Assembly (NCBI RefSeq): GCF_009792355.1
Contig: NZ_CP047045.1
Span: 124,001 to 188,000, forward strand
Source: Terricaulis silvestris
Lineage (GTDB): Bacteria; Pseudomonadota; Alphaproteobacteria; Caulobacterales; Aquidulcibacteraceae
Direction: 5' to 3'
Length of the DNA stretch: 64,000 nucleotides
The stretch's first letter is position 1, and every line of letters starts with the position of its first letter. The notes below the pieces were generated by a model. It was not told where the DNA came from. It made no database searches and worked only from the letters and a program-made list of their open reading frames with translations. Positions 8,515 through 17,255 of the stretch are shown piece by piece. The position numbers and the translations under genes were made by a program.

Positions 8515-8970
8515 ATGCCAACTGCCGACGACGTCGCCACTTCTCTTGAACTTCGCTTCTTCCTCGATCGCTGTTTCGTCGCACACCAGACCAGACGACC
8601 AGACTTGGCTGACATTTATGCGCGTGCCGCCGAAGCCGTGCTGCGAGCAGCCTTTCCCCAACTCGCCGCCGACATCGGTCGCACCGCGAGCCGCAAAGGA
8701 AATGGCGACGTGATCGGCGCCCGGCTCGCACAACATCTCTCAGCACGATCGGCTGCGGTTGTGGCGACGGTACTGACCTTGCGTGGTGCCAGAAAACCGG
8801 TTGTGCAAGCGTTGTCGGCGGAGTTCGGAAGTCATCCGGAGTTCGTGGCGACGACCAAAATGTTGTGCCGGCGGGTGTTCGACCCGCTGCTGGCGACGAC
8901 CTCGACGATGGCGCCAAGCTGTGCGCCGGTCTTGGCGTCGATCGAGGTTGCGGCGCCGGTTGGGCGGTAG
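8515..8970 (+). CDS. Hypothetical protein behind the integrase
   Basis: A 151-residue protein starting 13 bases after the integrase stop, so probably cotranscribed with it. Third codon positions are GC-rich as in the neighbours. The sequence is Ala-rich and helical with no motif I recognise and no signal peptide. No strong ribosome site is visible. It is probably an island gene, but a chance open frame is possible. Confidence 0.5.
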   Translation: MPTADDVATSLELRFFLDRCFVAHQTRRPDLADIYARAAEAVLRAAFPQLAADIGRTASRKGNGDVIGARLAQHLSARSAAVVATVLTLRGARKPVVQALSAEFGSHPEFVATTKMLCRRVFDPLLATTSTMAPSCAPVLASIEVAAPVGR

Positions 8971-9208
8971 ATAACCAGCTTCGCGAATTCCAGCCGGTGC
9001 AACGGGCTTCAGGTGGTGCCTGGGGCTGAACCAACACCACAAGTTGCGGACCAGGAATGAGCAGTAATTCGGTGCCGGACTTAAAGTCAAATGCAGGTGT
9101 CTGCCGGCGCTGAAGCCAACTCCCTCTATCTGCATTTGCCGAATCGCGGTATAAACGCCGTTATTACTTTGCCGCACTCGTCCGGATAGATATTTGAGAG
9201 TATTGAGA

Positions 9209-9715
9209 ATGTATAAGTGTAGTCCCGGCGCCAATGCGCCGGCACGGGCTGATTTGTGCCCGATTTCCAAGGTTGTGGCTGGCTCTACGCCGAGCGAGGA
9301 CGTCCTGCCCCCCGGCGGCGACGACGATTTTCATCCCTGCCGGTGTCCGACCTGCCTTGCGGGGCTGACCAAGATCGAATGGCTGCGTCCGCCGCACTTC
9401 CTCTATGAGATCGTCGTTGAACCAATGGAAGACGATGCGAACGCCTCCGGAGGCGAAGCTTTTAGTCTGGTCCAGGATTTGAGGTACACGCTTCCGGCTG
9501 ATCGCCCGGACTTGGTCCGCTTCATTCAAGGGCGTGAGCGCGGCGACGGCCATACCACGACAATGGTCACGCTGCCTTCATGCGTGGATGAGTTCGAATC
9601 GTTCTTGGAAGAGCAATTGATACCGGCGTTGACTGCGCTGGGATGGCGAAGCGACGTCATGGCCACGCGACGCAATGGTTCGAGCGATCCGATCCGCAAT
9701 TTGGTTGGGATGTAG
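9209..9715 (+). CDS. Hypothetical protein
   Basis: 168 residues from the ATG at 9209; an in-frame TTG at 9194 is an alternative start. The first half has a Cys-containing segment (CRCPTCLAGL, about residues 45-55) that could bind metal. The second half is mixed alpha/beta. The stop codon touches the ATG of the next gene (TAGATG), so the two are translationally coupled. Function not recognised. Confidence 0.5.
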   Translation: MYKCSPGANAPARADLCPISKVVAGSTPSEDVLPPGGDDDFHPCRCPTCLAGLTKIEWLRPPHFLYEIVVEPMEDDANASGGEAFSLVQDLRYTLPADRPDLVRFIQGRERGDGHTTTMVTLPSCVDEFESFLEEQLIPALTALGWRSDVMATRRNGSSDPIRNLVGM

Positions 9716-10327
9716 ATGGCGAATTCGCCGCCCGCTCACGGTACGGACGTCGTCGGTACCGATGTCGATCGACCGCATTCGATTGTTGATCAGCATTGTG
9801 ACGGAACTCTTGCTCGTGGCCACATCCGACGCAACCACATCGGTCGCGCGATATGCATGCTCATGTGTGACCGGTTGGAGTGGCAAGGAACCGCCGCGCA
9901 GCTTCTTGATGAGTTGAAGCGCCTTCACCCGAACGATCGTCGTCTTGCCGGCCAGACGCCGGGAGGGCTCGGCCAGCACTTAAGCAAGCTCCATCCTAAG
10001 CTCATGCAAGCGGGGTGTGTGGAAGTCGAGATGGCTAGGGTGGGGCACAACCGTACTCGAATGATCTTTCTAACGAGGCTCGATCAGAAGGCGTGTGCCG
10101 ACGCGGCGATCGCGCTGAGGAATGCTGGCAGCGCGGACGAGGCGGACAGTGTTTGCGCCGAATCCACCGACGTTAAGCGCGCTCTTGGCTTCGGCCTCAG
10201 GCCTGCCCACGGGCTCCGCAATCGTTTTGGTAGGCATTTCAATTCGACGGCCTGGGCCAATGTCGAAATCGACGAGTGCTTCGGTGAGAGAAAGCATGGC
10301 ACGGCCCTCTCGTCTGTGGGGCGCTGA
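9716..10327 (+). CDS. Hypothetical protein with a winged-helix-like segment
   Basis: A 203-residue protein that begins one base after the previous stop. Residues about 53-118 (LEWQGTAAQLLDELKRL, LGQHLSKLHPKLMQAG, then RTRMIFL) resemble the small winged-helix domain often attached to phage and plasmid replication or primase-type proteins. The N- and C-terminal parts are not recognisable. Its position in an operon behind an integrase fits an island maintenance gene. Assignment is by pattern only. Confidence 0.5.
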   Translation: MANSPPAHGTDVVGTDVDRPHSIVDQHCDGTLARGHIRRNHIGRAICMLMCDRLEWQGTAAQLLDELKRLHPNDRRLAGQTPGGLGQHLSKLHPKLMQAGCVEVEMARVGHNRTRMIFLTRLDQKACADAAIALRNAGSADEADSVCAESTDVKRALGFGLRPAHGLRNRFGRHFNSTAWANVEIDECFGERKHGTALSSVGR

Positions 10328-10491
10328 CCCCGCCGTCTGCGTTGTGAAAACTAAGGGCGCTTGGACCGTACGAACTGTTCGGCTGTGAGACGTTCGCCTG
10401 CAATGGCGTAAACAATTTCTAGGAGCCGAGGAAAAGCGGTTGCTGGCGAGCCTAACTACTTCGAGGCGCACAGGTCCTCGGAGTGCAACGC

Positions 10492-11037
10492 ATGAGCCAA
10501 GTAAAATCGTATAGAATGCCGTCTGATCGACGGAGAACCGTTGCTGTGCTGGAGCCGATGCTTCGCGAGTTGCTGGCCGGTGTCCAGAACCAGGAAAACA
10601 AATGTACTTCTGTTGGGAAATGCCACGTCGAGTTCTGGCGGGGAAAACTGGGCATGCACTGTGCGATAACGCTTGAGTATCGACGCGTCTTCGAAGCCCT
10701 AATCGAGCCGGAGTTCAAGGGGCGCTATTGCGACGGGCGAGTAGAGGTTCGGCGCTGGACCCGTGGCCCGTGGGAGGCGGACTTCGGAGTCAAAGTGGAG
10801 GGCTTTGATCCACTCACCAACGATGTTCTGCCCGAAGAATTATTGAAGGCCCTGCGCAGTGGTTTGCGCTCTTACGCGATCATTGCTGACGGTTTGATCG
10901 AGGACATGTTTGCTCACACTTGGGTTGCCCCAATAAGCCGTGGGAATTTGATCGATCGCCTTGCGCTAGGTTTGCAGCGGATCGGTGTCGAGGTGGACGA
11001 GGACTTGGCTGACATCGGGGTCCTTCCACTGCTTTGA
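10492..11037 (+). CDS. Hypothetical protein
   Basis: 181 residues from the ATG at 10492, chosen because GGAG lies 8-9 bases upstream; a GTG at 10483 is also possible. It is a mixed alpha/beta soluble protein with charged surfaces and no signal peptide or membrane segment. I recognise no family. The dispersed intergenic repeat begins about 11 bases after the stop. Confidence 0.55.
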   Translation: MSQVKSYRMPSDRRRTVAVLEPMLRELLAGVQNQENKCTSVGKCHVEFWRGKLGMHCAITLEYRRVFEALIEPEFKGRYCDGRVEVRRWTRGPWEADFGVKVEGFDPLTNDVLPEELLKALRSGLRSYAIIADGLIEDMFAHTWVAPISRGNLIDRLALGLQRIGVEVDEDLADIGVLPLL

Positions 11038-11047
11038 TCGGATCGTG

Positions 11048-11158
11048 CCCTTCCGCTTTGGGGCAAAAGGCGTAATTGGGAGCGGCGTCGAACCGCGCCG
11101 AAGCGGACGCTCGTGTCAGCTCATGCCTGCGGCTAGCACTGGCCCGAAGCGGACTCTG
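11048..11158 (+). repeat. Dispersed intergenic repeat, copy 1 (degenerate)
   Basis: The left end TTCCGCTTTGGGGC and right end CTGGCCCGAAGCGGACTC match the family ends. A second right-end-like stretch (CGAAGCGGACGCTCG) sits inside at about 11098-11112, suggesting nested or rearranged copies. It fills the gap between a stop (11037) and the next start (11192). Confidence 0.6.
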
Positions 11159-11191
11159 GGCTCCGCAGCCTTCGCATGGCAAATCAGAGCA

Positions 11192-11650
11192 ATGGCCGAG
11201 CTATTTACAGTTGAGATGTCGCCGCCGGTTCATAACGGCATGACGTTGGATTTCAGGTCTAGCGATCAGCATTTCCGACAGAACTTTGCGACTCATATCC
11301 ACCCGTTCCTGGAGAGACTTGTCAGTGCTCTCCGGGTACTCCGAGACGGATTTGTCGATGAGAAGATCAGGCTCTTTATCGGCGCGCCCGAATGCGAAAT
11401 TTGCCTTCAAGCAGAGGCAAATTCTCAAGTCGCCAGACTTCGTCTAGACATCTGGCCGGATTTCAAGCGCAGCACGATGAAGCCGCCCAAGACGGTCTTT
11501 TCCATTGAGGGAAGCCGCCAGGAGATAATCGAGCCCTTTGTCACCGCCCTGAAAAAGTTGCGCGCAGAAGTGGGCAACGCCGACTTTGAGCGAGGGTATG
11601 GTTCTGCCTTTCCGGATGCTGAGTATGAGAGGCTTACCAGCAACCGCTGA
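11192..11650 (+). CDS. Hypothetical protein
   Basis: 152 residues from the ATG at 11192; upstream in-frame sequence is the intergenic repeat, so longer versions are unlikely. It is a soluble alpha/beta protein with no signal peptide and no recognised domain. It stands between two copies of the dispersed repeat, 34 bases after one and one base before the next, like a cassette. Confidence 0.6.
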   Translation: MAELFTVEMSPPVHNGMTLDFRSSDQHFRQNFATHIHPFLERLVSALRVLRDGFVDEKIRLFIGAPECEICLQAEANSQVARLRLDIWPDFKRSTMKPPKTVFSIEGSRQEIIEPFVTALKKLRAEVGNADFERGYGSAFPDAEYERLTSNR

Positions 11651-11772
11651 ACGACCGTTCCCGGCGACCTCACGCCGTTCGACGGAGTAGGGCACCAGCG
11701 GCAGGATTGAAGCGCGCCCGCCACTCAAGAAAAATGTCGGAGGGCGCACGTCTGGCCCGAAGCGGACATTGG
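11651..11772 (+). repeat. Dispersed intergenic repeat, copy 2 (full length)
   Basis: It begins right after a stop codon: ACGACCGTTCCCGGCGA, inner block GATTGAAGCGCGCCCGCCA, CTCAAGAAAAATGTCGGA, and right end TGGCCCGAAGCGGACATTGG. The two ends (roughly TGTCCGCTT and AAGCGGACA in the best copies) are inverted relative to each other. Confidence 0.8.
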
Positions 11773-11936
11773 CGCAGGCGCCGTCACACACGGCCTTGAT
11801 GGAGTAGCGCCGGAGCTTCCTGGTCTGTCGCCTCATCACCGGACTCATTGATCTGACGTGGTCCCTGAGCCCTTCTGACAATTCTCCCTTGACGCCAGCA
11901 ATCAGGATGATAATCATCATCTATCTACATGACGAG

Positions 11937-11942
11937 TATAAT
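11937..11942 (+). promoter_or_regulatory. Possible -10 box upstream of the crotonase gene
   Basis: TATAAT in an AT-rich stretch 56 bases before the ATG at 11998. A short palindrome, ATGATAATCAT (11907-11917), lies 20 bases upstream in place of a clear -35 and might bind a regulator such as the TetR protein encoded downstream. No consensus -35 is present. Confidence 0.35.
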
Positions 11943-11997
11943 CCACAATGTAGAACCACACAGCGCCTAGATCGATGCATCAACGGAGTTTGGAAAC

Positions 11998-12780
11998 ATG
12001 ACGGAGCACGTCAAAGCCACCACGGCGAACGACATCCTCACTCTGGTGATCGACAGACCTGACAAGAAGAACGCCCTGACCAACGCCATGTACGGTGCGT
12101 TGGCGGACGCCCTGGAACGCGCCGAGAAGGATTCCGAAGTCGCCGCTATCCTGATCCGCGGCGAAGGCGACATGTTCACCGCAGGCAACGACGTCAGCGA
12201 GTTCGCGGCCGGCGCCTCGGACAACGAACCGCCACACGTCGGCCGTTTCCTGCGTGCGTTGATCGCGTCGTCACGTCCCGTCGTCGCCGCGGTGCAGGGC
12301 CGCGCCGTGGGCGTCGGCACGACCATGCTCCTGCACTGCGACTATGTGATCCTGGCAGAGGGCGCGCAGCTCACTACGCCGTTTGTCAATCTGGCTCTCG
12401 TCCCGGAAGCCGCATCGAGCCTGTTGCTGCCTTCGCGTATCGGCCACGCCCGCGCGTTTGCGATGTTTGCGCTTGGCGAACCCCTGAGCGCTCAGGATGC
12501 GCTCGCCTGGGGCATCGCCAACAAGGTGGCGCCGGCGTCCGAATTCATCGCCGTCGCCGAGCAAGTCGCGGCGCGTTTGGCCAAGCAACCGCTCGGCGCA
12601 GTCATGGCGACCAAGCGGCTCATGCGAGACGCCGCGGCGATGACCCGGCAGATGGAGGCGGAGAGCGAGCAGTTTCAAGCGCGCCTGGCGTCTCCAGAAG
12701 CGCAGGAGGCGTTCGCCGCGTTCGCGCAGCGGCGCGCACCGGACTTCAGCCGTTTCCGTCGGCAACAAGCGATGGCCTGA
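11998..12780 (+). CDS. Enoyl-CoA hydratase/isomerase family protein (Delta3,Delta2-isomerase-like)
   Basis: A 260-residue crotonase-fold protein. The IDRPDKKNALTNAMY segment near residue 18 and the oxyanion-hole motifs GNDVSEF (about 63) and VQGRAVGVGTTM (about 98) are clear. In VPEAASSLLLP (about 139) a Glu stands where PECI-type isomerases have their single catalytic acid, which favours a double-bond isomerase over a two-Glu hydratase. It would act on CoA esters in fatty-acid breakdown. A TetR gene and a second crotonase follow on the same strand, suggesting a small catabolic unit. Confidence 0.88.
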   Translation: MTEHVKATTANDILTLVIDRPDKKNALTNAMYGALADALERAEKDSEVAAILIRGEGDMFTAGNDVSEFAAGASDNEPPHVGRFLRALIASSRPVVAAVQGRAVGVGTTMLLHCDYVILAEGAQLTTPFVNLALVPEAASSLLLPSRIGHARAFAMFALGEPLSAQDALAWGIANKVAPASEFIAVAEQVAARLAKQPLGAVMATKRLMRDAAAMTRQMEAESEQFQARLASPEAQEAFAAFAQRRAPDFSRFRRQQAMA

Positions 12781-12822
12781 CGCATCCTGCAGATGGGCAA
12801 TCTAGCGAAGGAGGCGTGAGTC

Positions 12823-13398
12823 GTGGGTCACTCGCAGGCTGCGAAAGCGAAGAGTCGAGAGCGGATACTCGCGGAAGCCGCCGATCAGATTCGAGACGAA
12901 GGATTGGAATCCGTGAGCGTGGGCAAGCTCATGAAGAGCGTGAAGCTGACGCACGGGGGCTTCTACGGCCACTTCGCATCGCGCTCGGACCTACTCGCGC
13001 AAGCACTGGAGCGGGCGCTCGTCGAAGGCGCAAAGCGTTCCGCAGCGGAGGAATCCGTCCGCAGTCGCGGGTTCGCAGGCTTCGTCCGCAGCTATCTGAA
13101 CCGGGCGCATCGTGACTCACGGAGTTCCGGATGCGCGATTGCAGCGCTCGTCTCTGACGTCGGTCGCGCCGACGAACAGTCCCGTGCCGTCATGGAAGAG
13201 CATGTTGAAGAGTACATCGCCGCTATCGAGCGACGCCTTGGCGACGCGGACGATGAACGGGCGATAGTCGCGGTCAGCGCCATGGTGGGCGCGCTCGCCT
13301 TGTCGCGCGTCATGACCAACGCCTCGCGCTCGGATGCACTGCTCCGCGTGGTGCGAGAACATCTGATGGCGAACAACATAGAGTCAAACGGCGAATAG
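12823..13398 (+). CDS. TetR family transcriptional regulator
   Basis: 191 residues from a GTG start, supported by GAAGGAGG eight bases upstream. The N-terminal helix-turn-helix is clear (RERILAEAADQIRDEGLESV, then LTHGGFYGHFASRSDLL). The C-terminal helical domain contains SGCAIAALVSDVGRA (about residue 100), typical of the subgroup that resembles NemR/AcuR-type repressors. It sits between two crotonase genes and probably controls them in response to a metabolite or reactive compound. Ligand unknown. Confidence 0.9.
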   Translation: MGHSQAAKAKSRERILAEAADQIRDEGLESVSVGKLMKSVKLTHGGFYGHFASRSDLLAQALERALVEGAKRSAAEESVRSRGFAGFVRSYLNRAHRDSRSSGCAIAALVSDVGRADEQSRAVMEEHVEEYIAAIERRLGDADDERAIVAVSAMVGALALSRVMTNASRSDALLRVVREHLMANNIESNGE

Positions 13399-13421
13399 GC
13401 CGCAGATCGTTAGGATGAGAC

Positions 13422-14210
13422 ATGTCGGAAAGTAGCGCTGAAGGCCGCGTTCGCCACGAACGCCAAGGCCGCATTCTGAAGATTGTCATCGACAACCCGG
13501 CGCGGAAGAACTCCTTCCAACCCGAGATGATGGCGCAGCTCTCCGATGCGCTGACGCTGCTGGATGGAGACGACGACCTTTGGGTTGGCGTGCTCTGCGC
13601 CGAAGGCGACCACTTCACATCCGGCCTCGACATGCCGAAGTTCTTCGGTCCTGGCGCCACGCCAGTCGAGCGTCCGCCGACGCACATCGATCCCTTCGGC
13701 CTACGTAACCGCTGCCGCAAACCGATAGTGACTGCTGTGCAAGGCATCTGCTTCACGGTTGGCATCGAGATGATGCTGGCGGGCGACATTGTCGTGGCCG
13801 CTGACGACTGCCGGTTCTGTCAGATGGAGTCGAAGCGCGGTATCGCGCCCTTGGGTGGCGCCCACTTCCGCTACATCGCCAACGCCGGCTGGGGCAACGC
13901 GATGTACCACCTCATGCTGTGCGATGAATTCAGCGCCGCAGAGGCTCACCGAATCGGCCTCGTGCAGGAAGTGGTTCCTGCTGGCCGGCAGATCGAGCGC
14001 GCCATGGAGATCGCTGCGATCATCGCCGCCAACGCCCCGCTTGGCATCCAGGTCACAAAGCAGGCCGGCCGCGCGTTTATACAAGCGGGCGAACAAGCCG
14101 CCATCGCCGCCATCCCCGGCATCCATGCGCGTGTGATGCAGAGCGCCGACGCGATGGAGGGCATCAAGTCATTCATCGAACGGCGTCCTGCTCAATTTCA
14201 AGGGCGCTGA
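13422..14210 (+). CDS. Enoyl-CoA hydratase/isomerase family protein
   Basis: A 262-residue crotonase-fold protein with the IDNPARKNSFQPEM segment (about residue 23), oxyanion-hole motifs TSGLDMPKFF and VQGICFTVGIEMM, and a Glu in CQMESKRGIAPLGGAHFRY (about residue 140). It differs clearly from the crotonase at 11998, so it is not a recent duplicate. AGGATGAG precedes the ATG. It is likely in one operon with the TetR gene (23 bases between them). Substrate unknown. Confidence 0.87.
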   Translation: MSESSAEGRVRHERQGRILKIVIDNPARKNSFQPEMMAQLSDALTLLDGDDDLWVGVLCAEGDHFTSGLDMPKFFGPGATPVERPPTHIDPFGLRNRCRKPIVTAVQGICFTVGIEMMLAGDIVVAADDCRFCQMESKRGIAPLGGAHFRYIANAGWGNAMYHLMLCDEFSAAEAHRIGLVQEVVPAGRQIERAMEIAAIIAANAPLGIQVTKQAGRAFIQAGEQAAIAAIPGIHARVMQSADAMEGIKSFIERRPAQFQGR

Positions 14211-14300
14211 CACAGCGGTAGGGCAGGTCTTCCGCAAGCTGAGCTCAATGTCCGAGATCGGCGAAAAACAGACTCTCCACCCATAGGTAGGAGATGTCTC

Positions 14301-14735
14301 ATGTTCGAACCCACACCTCGTTGGCGACGGTGGCTGGTGCCTCCGGAATGGTTTCGCACCATCCTGGCGTTCGGCCCCATCGAATCCATTCGGATCTGGC
14401 GCAATCTCGACCATCCCTTCTGGACCCGCCGGCGCATGCACGACTGCGGAGATGCAAGGGCGATTTACGCGCGGTGGTGGGGCTCATTGAAACTGTCGCA
14501 GCGGTCCCGCTTTATGTTCGGCCTGCCCACAGGGAAATGGCGTCCGACAGCCCGCATCATCCGGCCGCCGCAATTTCACCCCGAGATCGCACGCGTCAAA
14601 CGCGAGCAGGAAGCGATGAGGGAGTGGAGCCGGCTGCACCCCGATCGCGACCCGATCGAATGCCCAATCTATCAGGAGCGCCTTGCGCGGGTTCGAGCGC
14701 GCATCGCCAATCCTCCGCATGACAGTGCGGAATGA
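14301..14735 (+). CDS. Hypothetical protein, Arg/Trp-rich
   Basis: A 144-residue basic protein rich in Arg, Trp and Pro (WRRWLVPPEWFRTI, then IRIWRNLDHPFWTRRRMHD), with a charged helical C-terminus. GGTAGGAG gives a good ribosome site nine bases before the ATG. There is no signal peptide and no recognised family. The TGA stop lies inside the first bases of a dispersed repeat copy. Confidence 0.6.
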   Translation: MFEPTPRWRRWLVPPEWFRTILAFGPIESIRIWRNLDHPFWTRRRMHDCGDARAIYARWWGSLKLSQRSRFMFGLPTGKWRPTARIIRPPQFHPEIARVKREQEAMREWSRLHPDRDPIECPIYQERLARVRARIANPPHDSAE

Positions 14736-14854
14736 CCGTGTTCGGCGAGAGCGCGCCACTCTAGCGTGCATGGCGCCAGCGACCGGATATGAGCGCGCCG
14801 GCCACTCGAGAAAATTGTGCGACGGCCAACGGCTGGCCCAAAGCGGTCGCTGAC
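14731..14854 (+). repeat. Dispersed intergenic repeat, copy 3 (full length)
   Basis: Left end AATGACCGTGTTCGGCGA, inner GAGCGCGCCACTCTAGCG and GAGCGCGCCGGCCACTCGAG, right end CTGGCCCAAAGCGGTCGCTG. The left end overlaps and supplies the TGA stop of the preceding gene, and the next start codon lies 47 bases beyond the right end. Confidence 0.85.
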
Positions 14855-14900
14855 AAATCTCACTGGTTTTCCGCCTAGCAGCCGCCAAGATGGACTTAGG

Positions 14901-15566
14901 ATGCGGGTCAAGAGATCATCTATTTGCGCGGTGTTGGTGCCGCTTCTTGTCGGGTGCTTTGGGCCTGCTGTGCCAAACGACGACCTTGTTCGAGCCTGTC
15001 GCGACGAGCCTGCCCACTGGCGCAATCAGACCGTGATGGCGGATACCGTACTCACCGCGGACTGGGTGAACTTGCTTGCGCCGCCACTCCGGTGGACGAA
15101 TACGGTGGGCGTTCAACCAGGATACAATCCTTGTGCGGCTTGCACCTCGTTGCTGCTCAGAGGGTTTTCGTCGGTGGAGTATCTTCCGACCTCAGCGTCT
15201 AGCTTGGACCGCGTTTGGCGCTACACCTTCGCCAACGATGGTGATCCGCGTTGTCAGTTCAACGAGAATCGCGCGGCGCCCATCAATCATCCTCCCGCCG
15301 GAAGGTGCTTGGCGGTCGAGCGCAATGTGCCGCGCGCCGCTCGATACGCAATCGCCCTTCACAATACCGACCGCAACGATCAGGGGATCGATGTCTGGAC
15401 ATATGAGCTGGTGGATCTGAATGAGCGCTCTGTCGTCGCTCGCGCAACAGAACTCTACCAGACCGGTTGGGAGACCATGATGTATAGGTGCAGCGACGTC
15501 AGCGTCGAAAGAAGCGAAGCTCGGGAGTTCGTCGAGCAATCAATCCGACCAAACGCCGTTCGATAG
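14901..15566 (+). CDS. Hypothetical lipoprotein
   Basis: 221 residues from the ATG at 14901; upstream in-frame sequence belongs to the repeat. The N-terminus is a lipoprotein signal with lipobox LLVGC (Cys19). The mature part has several cysteines (RACRDEP, CAACTSLLL, RCQFNEN, GRCLAVE), which could form disulfides in the periplasm. No family recognised. A repeat copy follows ten bases after the stop. Confidence 0.65.
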   Translation: MRVKRSSICAVLVPLLVGCFGPAVPNDDLVRACRDEPAHWRNQTVMADTVLTADWVNLLAPPLRWTNTVGVQPGYNPCAACTSLLLRGFSSVEYLPTSASSLDRVWRYTFANDGDPRCQFNENRAAPINHPPAGRCLAVERNVPRAARYAIALHNTDRNDQGIDVWTYELVDLNERSVVARATELYQTGWETMMYRCSDVSVERSEAREFVEQSIRPNAVR

Positions 15567-15576
15567 CCGTCGGTCG

Positions 15577-15699
15577 AACGTCCGTTCCCGGCGAAAGTGC
15601 TCCGTTGCTGCAGCCGCTAAGCGATTGGCTGGATTGTATCGACTACGCCGTTGACGGAATTTGTCGATCGGCGCGCTGCTGGCCCAGAGCAGCCATTGG
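15577..15699 (+). repeat. Dispersed intergenic repeat, copy 4 (diverged)
   Basis: Left end AACGTCCGTTCCCGGCGAAA is clear. The middle is diverged, and the right end CTGGCCCAGAGCAGCCATTG has lost the AAGCGG core. It lies between a stop (15566) and the next start (15746). Confidence 0.65.
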
Positions 15700-15745
15700 C
15701 TCTAAAGCCGAGGGAGGCCCAATTCGGCGTAAAGGGCCGCGACCA

Positions 15746-16207
15746 ATGCTCCACTCATTTCACCTGCTATCGACCAAAGAATATCCACCGTCAGATTACT
15801 TGCGGTGGCCACTGGGAGCCGAGGGCGTCCAGCTACATGACGACCTTATGACATACATGTGGGACGCGCTTTCGTGGTCGCCGTGCTTCTACCCTCAAGC
15901 TGGAATGCGAGAAGCAACAGCGCTCGACAGATGCGGCCCCGCCGTTTTTCGCGGAAGCGGCGCGCGCAAGTTCGCGGAGATCATGGAGGCATACGCTCAG
16001 CTTTTCGTCATCGGTCCGAACGTGTTGCGCCTGAACTGCGGTCTGTGGTTTGCCGCCGATGAACCTTCGACCTTTGAAAACGCCCAAATCAACTTCCATA
16101 CGTTTGCGCGTGACGAGACCGTGGGCAAGTTGCGCCAGATCGCAAGTTGGGCGAGGGAGGCCAGCCCCGCTGACGCGACTGACTATCTTGCATTCAAAGG
16201 GCTCTAA
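15746..16207 (+). CDS. Hypothetical protein
   Basis: 153 residues from the ATG at 15746; the longer open frame upstream runs through the intergenic repeat and is unlikely to be translated. A soluble mixed alpha/beta protein with aromatic-rich segments (MTYMWDALSWSPCFY) and no signal peptide. The family is not recognised. Repeat copies lie on both sides. Confidence 0.55.
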   Translation: MLHSFHLLSTKEYPPSDYLRWPLGAEGVQLHDDLMTYMWDALSWSPCFYPQAGMREATALDRCGPAVFRGSGARKFAEIMEAYAQLFVIGPNVLRLNCGLWFAADEPSTFENAQINFHTFARDETVGKLRQIASWAREASPADATDYLAFKGL

Positions 16208-16315
16208 GGGCCGTTATCGGCGAGAGCGCGCCGTTCTGGCGGGCAGGCCGCTAACGACCGGTTCTGCGCTCTCTGGACATTGGGGATGGCGCGGCGCTGG
16301 CCCGACCGCGACATT
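16208..16315 (+). repeat. Dispersed intergenic repeat, copy 5
   Basis: It starts directly behind a TAA stop: GGGCCGTTATCGGCGAGAGC, GCGCCGTTCTGGCGGGCAGG, then GCGCTGGCCCGACCGCGACA at the right. It is somewhat shortened in the middle. Confidence 0.75.
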
Positions 16316-16357
16316 GAAGCCAGAACTACCGACACACTGGTGGCTCGAATGATGCGC

Positions 16358-16477
16358 ATGTCCGACGACAAGAAAAACCCGCTCTGGTGGACTGTGGCCT
16401 TCTGGCTAGCCGTCGTCGTACTGATCGTGTGCGCCGGTGCGGTTGTGTTCGCGTTTCTGATCGGCGGCGTCTGGTGA
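16358..16477 (+). CDS. Small single-pass membrane protein
   Basis: A 39-residue protein: a short charged N-terminus (SDDKKNPLWW) and one membrane helix of about 25 residues (VAFWLAVVVLIVCAGAVVFA). In-frame ATGs at 16349 and 16352 are alternative starts. Its hydrophobic pattern and position between two repeat copies support a real gene. Function unknown. Confidence 0.5.
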   Translation: MSDDKKNPLWWTVAFWLAVVVLIVCAGAVVFAFLIGGVW

Positions 16478-16581
16478 GCGGACCTTCTGTTCTTGGCTGC
16501 AAGCAGGCTCTAGGTCGATTGCGCTGAGCCACCGGCCTTGGGATGGCGTGGTGTTCGCCGCAGAGCCGTGATTGAACATCG

Positions 16582-16703
16582 GAATGTCGCCTTCCGGCGA
16601 GATCGCGCCGAATTTACGAGCAGGCGGGAGTGGCTCGATTGGAGCGCGCCGGCCATTCAAGAAAACAGGCGCCGTGACCTACGCTGGCCCATTGCTGACT
16701 TTC
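16582..16703 (+). repeat. Dispersed intergenic repeat, copy 6 (full length)
   Basis: AATGTCGCCTTCCGGCGAGA at the left, GATTGGAGCGCGCCGGCCAT and TCAAGAAAACAGGCGCCGTG inside, CTACGCTGGCCCATTGCTGA at the right. It fills much of the 343-base gap between the small membrane protein and the opposite-strand gene ending at 16821; nothing else is visible in that gap. Confidence 0.8.
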
Positions 16704-16820
16704 GAGAGGATCGTTCGGCGAAACACCGTCGTGTGTCGGTTCGACGAAGCGGCTGCGACCAAAGTAAATGATCGGCCACAGCCCGAGGCCGCCACGAGCA
16801 TGTGGCGGCCTCGATTTCAG

Positions 16821-17255
16821 TTAGCCGCGGCGGCGATCGCGGTCGTTCAGTGCGATCTGCAGGTCCGCGGTCAGGCGATCAAACCGTCGATCGAGATCAC
16901 GCCGCTCCTGGTACGATAACCCGTTGCGGCGATAGCGCGCCTCGACTTGGGCGATGTCGCGGAACTGCGCCCGGAGATGAAATGCTTCGTTGCGGGAAAG
17001 GCGCCCGTTGCGCATGCCGGCCCGAATGCGGTTCTCGATCATATTCTGCCGCTGATTGATCGGCTGCCAGTTTCGATTGTAGCGGTCGTTGTCGCCGCGA
17101 TCGTAACGATCACCGTCGCGTCGATCGTCGCCGCGGCGATCACGGTCATTGTCATCGCCACGTTCGTAACCTGACCGATCTTGAGCGTAGGCAGTGGTCG
17201 CCAACGGGCCCACGAACATGAGCGCGGCGACGGTCGCCAGAGCAATGCGTTTCAT
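16821..17255 (-). CDS. Exported Asp/Arg-rich protein
   Basis: 144 residues from the ATG at 17255, with AAAGGAACC as ribosome site; a longer frame upstream lacks support. A signal peptide (about residues 1-25, ending ...TTAYAQ) is followed by a low-complexity DR/RD/GD stretch (about 28-60). A helical region then shows the repeated pattern NRIRAGMRNGRLSRNEAFHL and YRRNGLSYQERRDLDRRFDR. This helical motif recurs in small periplasmic proteins of alphaproteobacteria. A periplasmic binding or stress role is a guess. Confidence 0.75.
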   Translation of the reverse strand: MKRIALATVAALMFVGPLATTAYAQDRSGYERGDDNDRDRRGDDRRDGDRYDRGDNDRYNRNWQPINQRQNMIENRIRAGMRNGRLSRNEAFHLRAQFRDIAQVEARYRRNGLSYQERRDLDRRFDRLTADLQIALNDRDRRRG

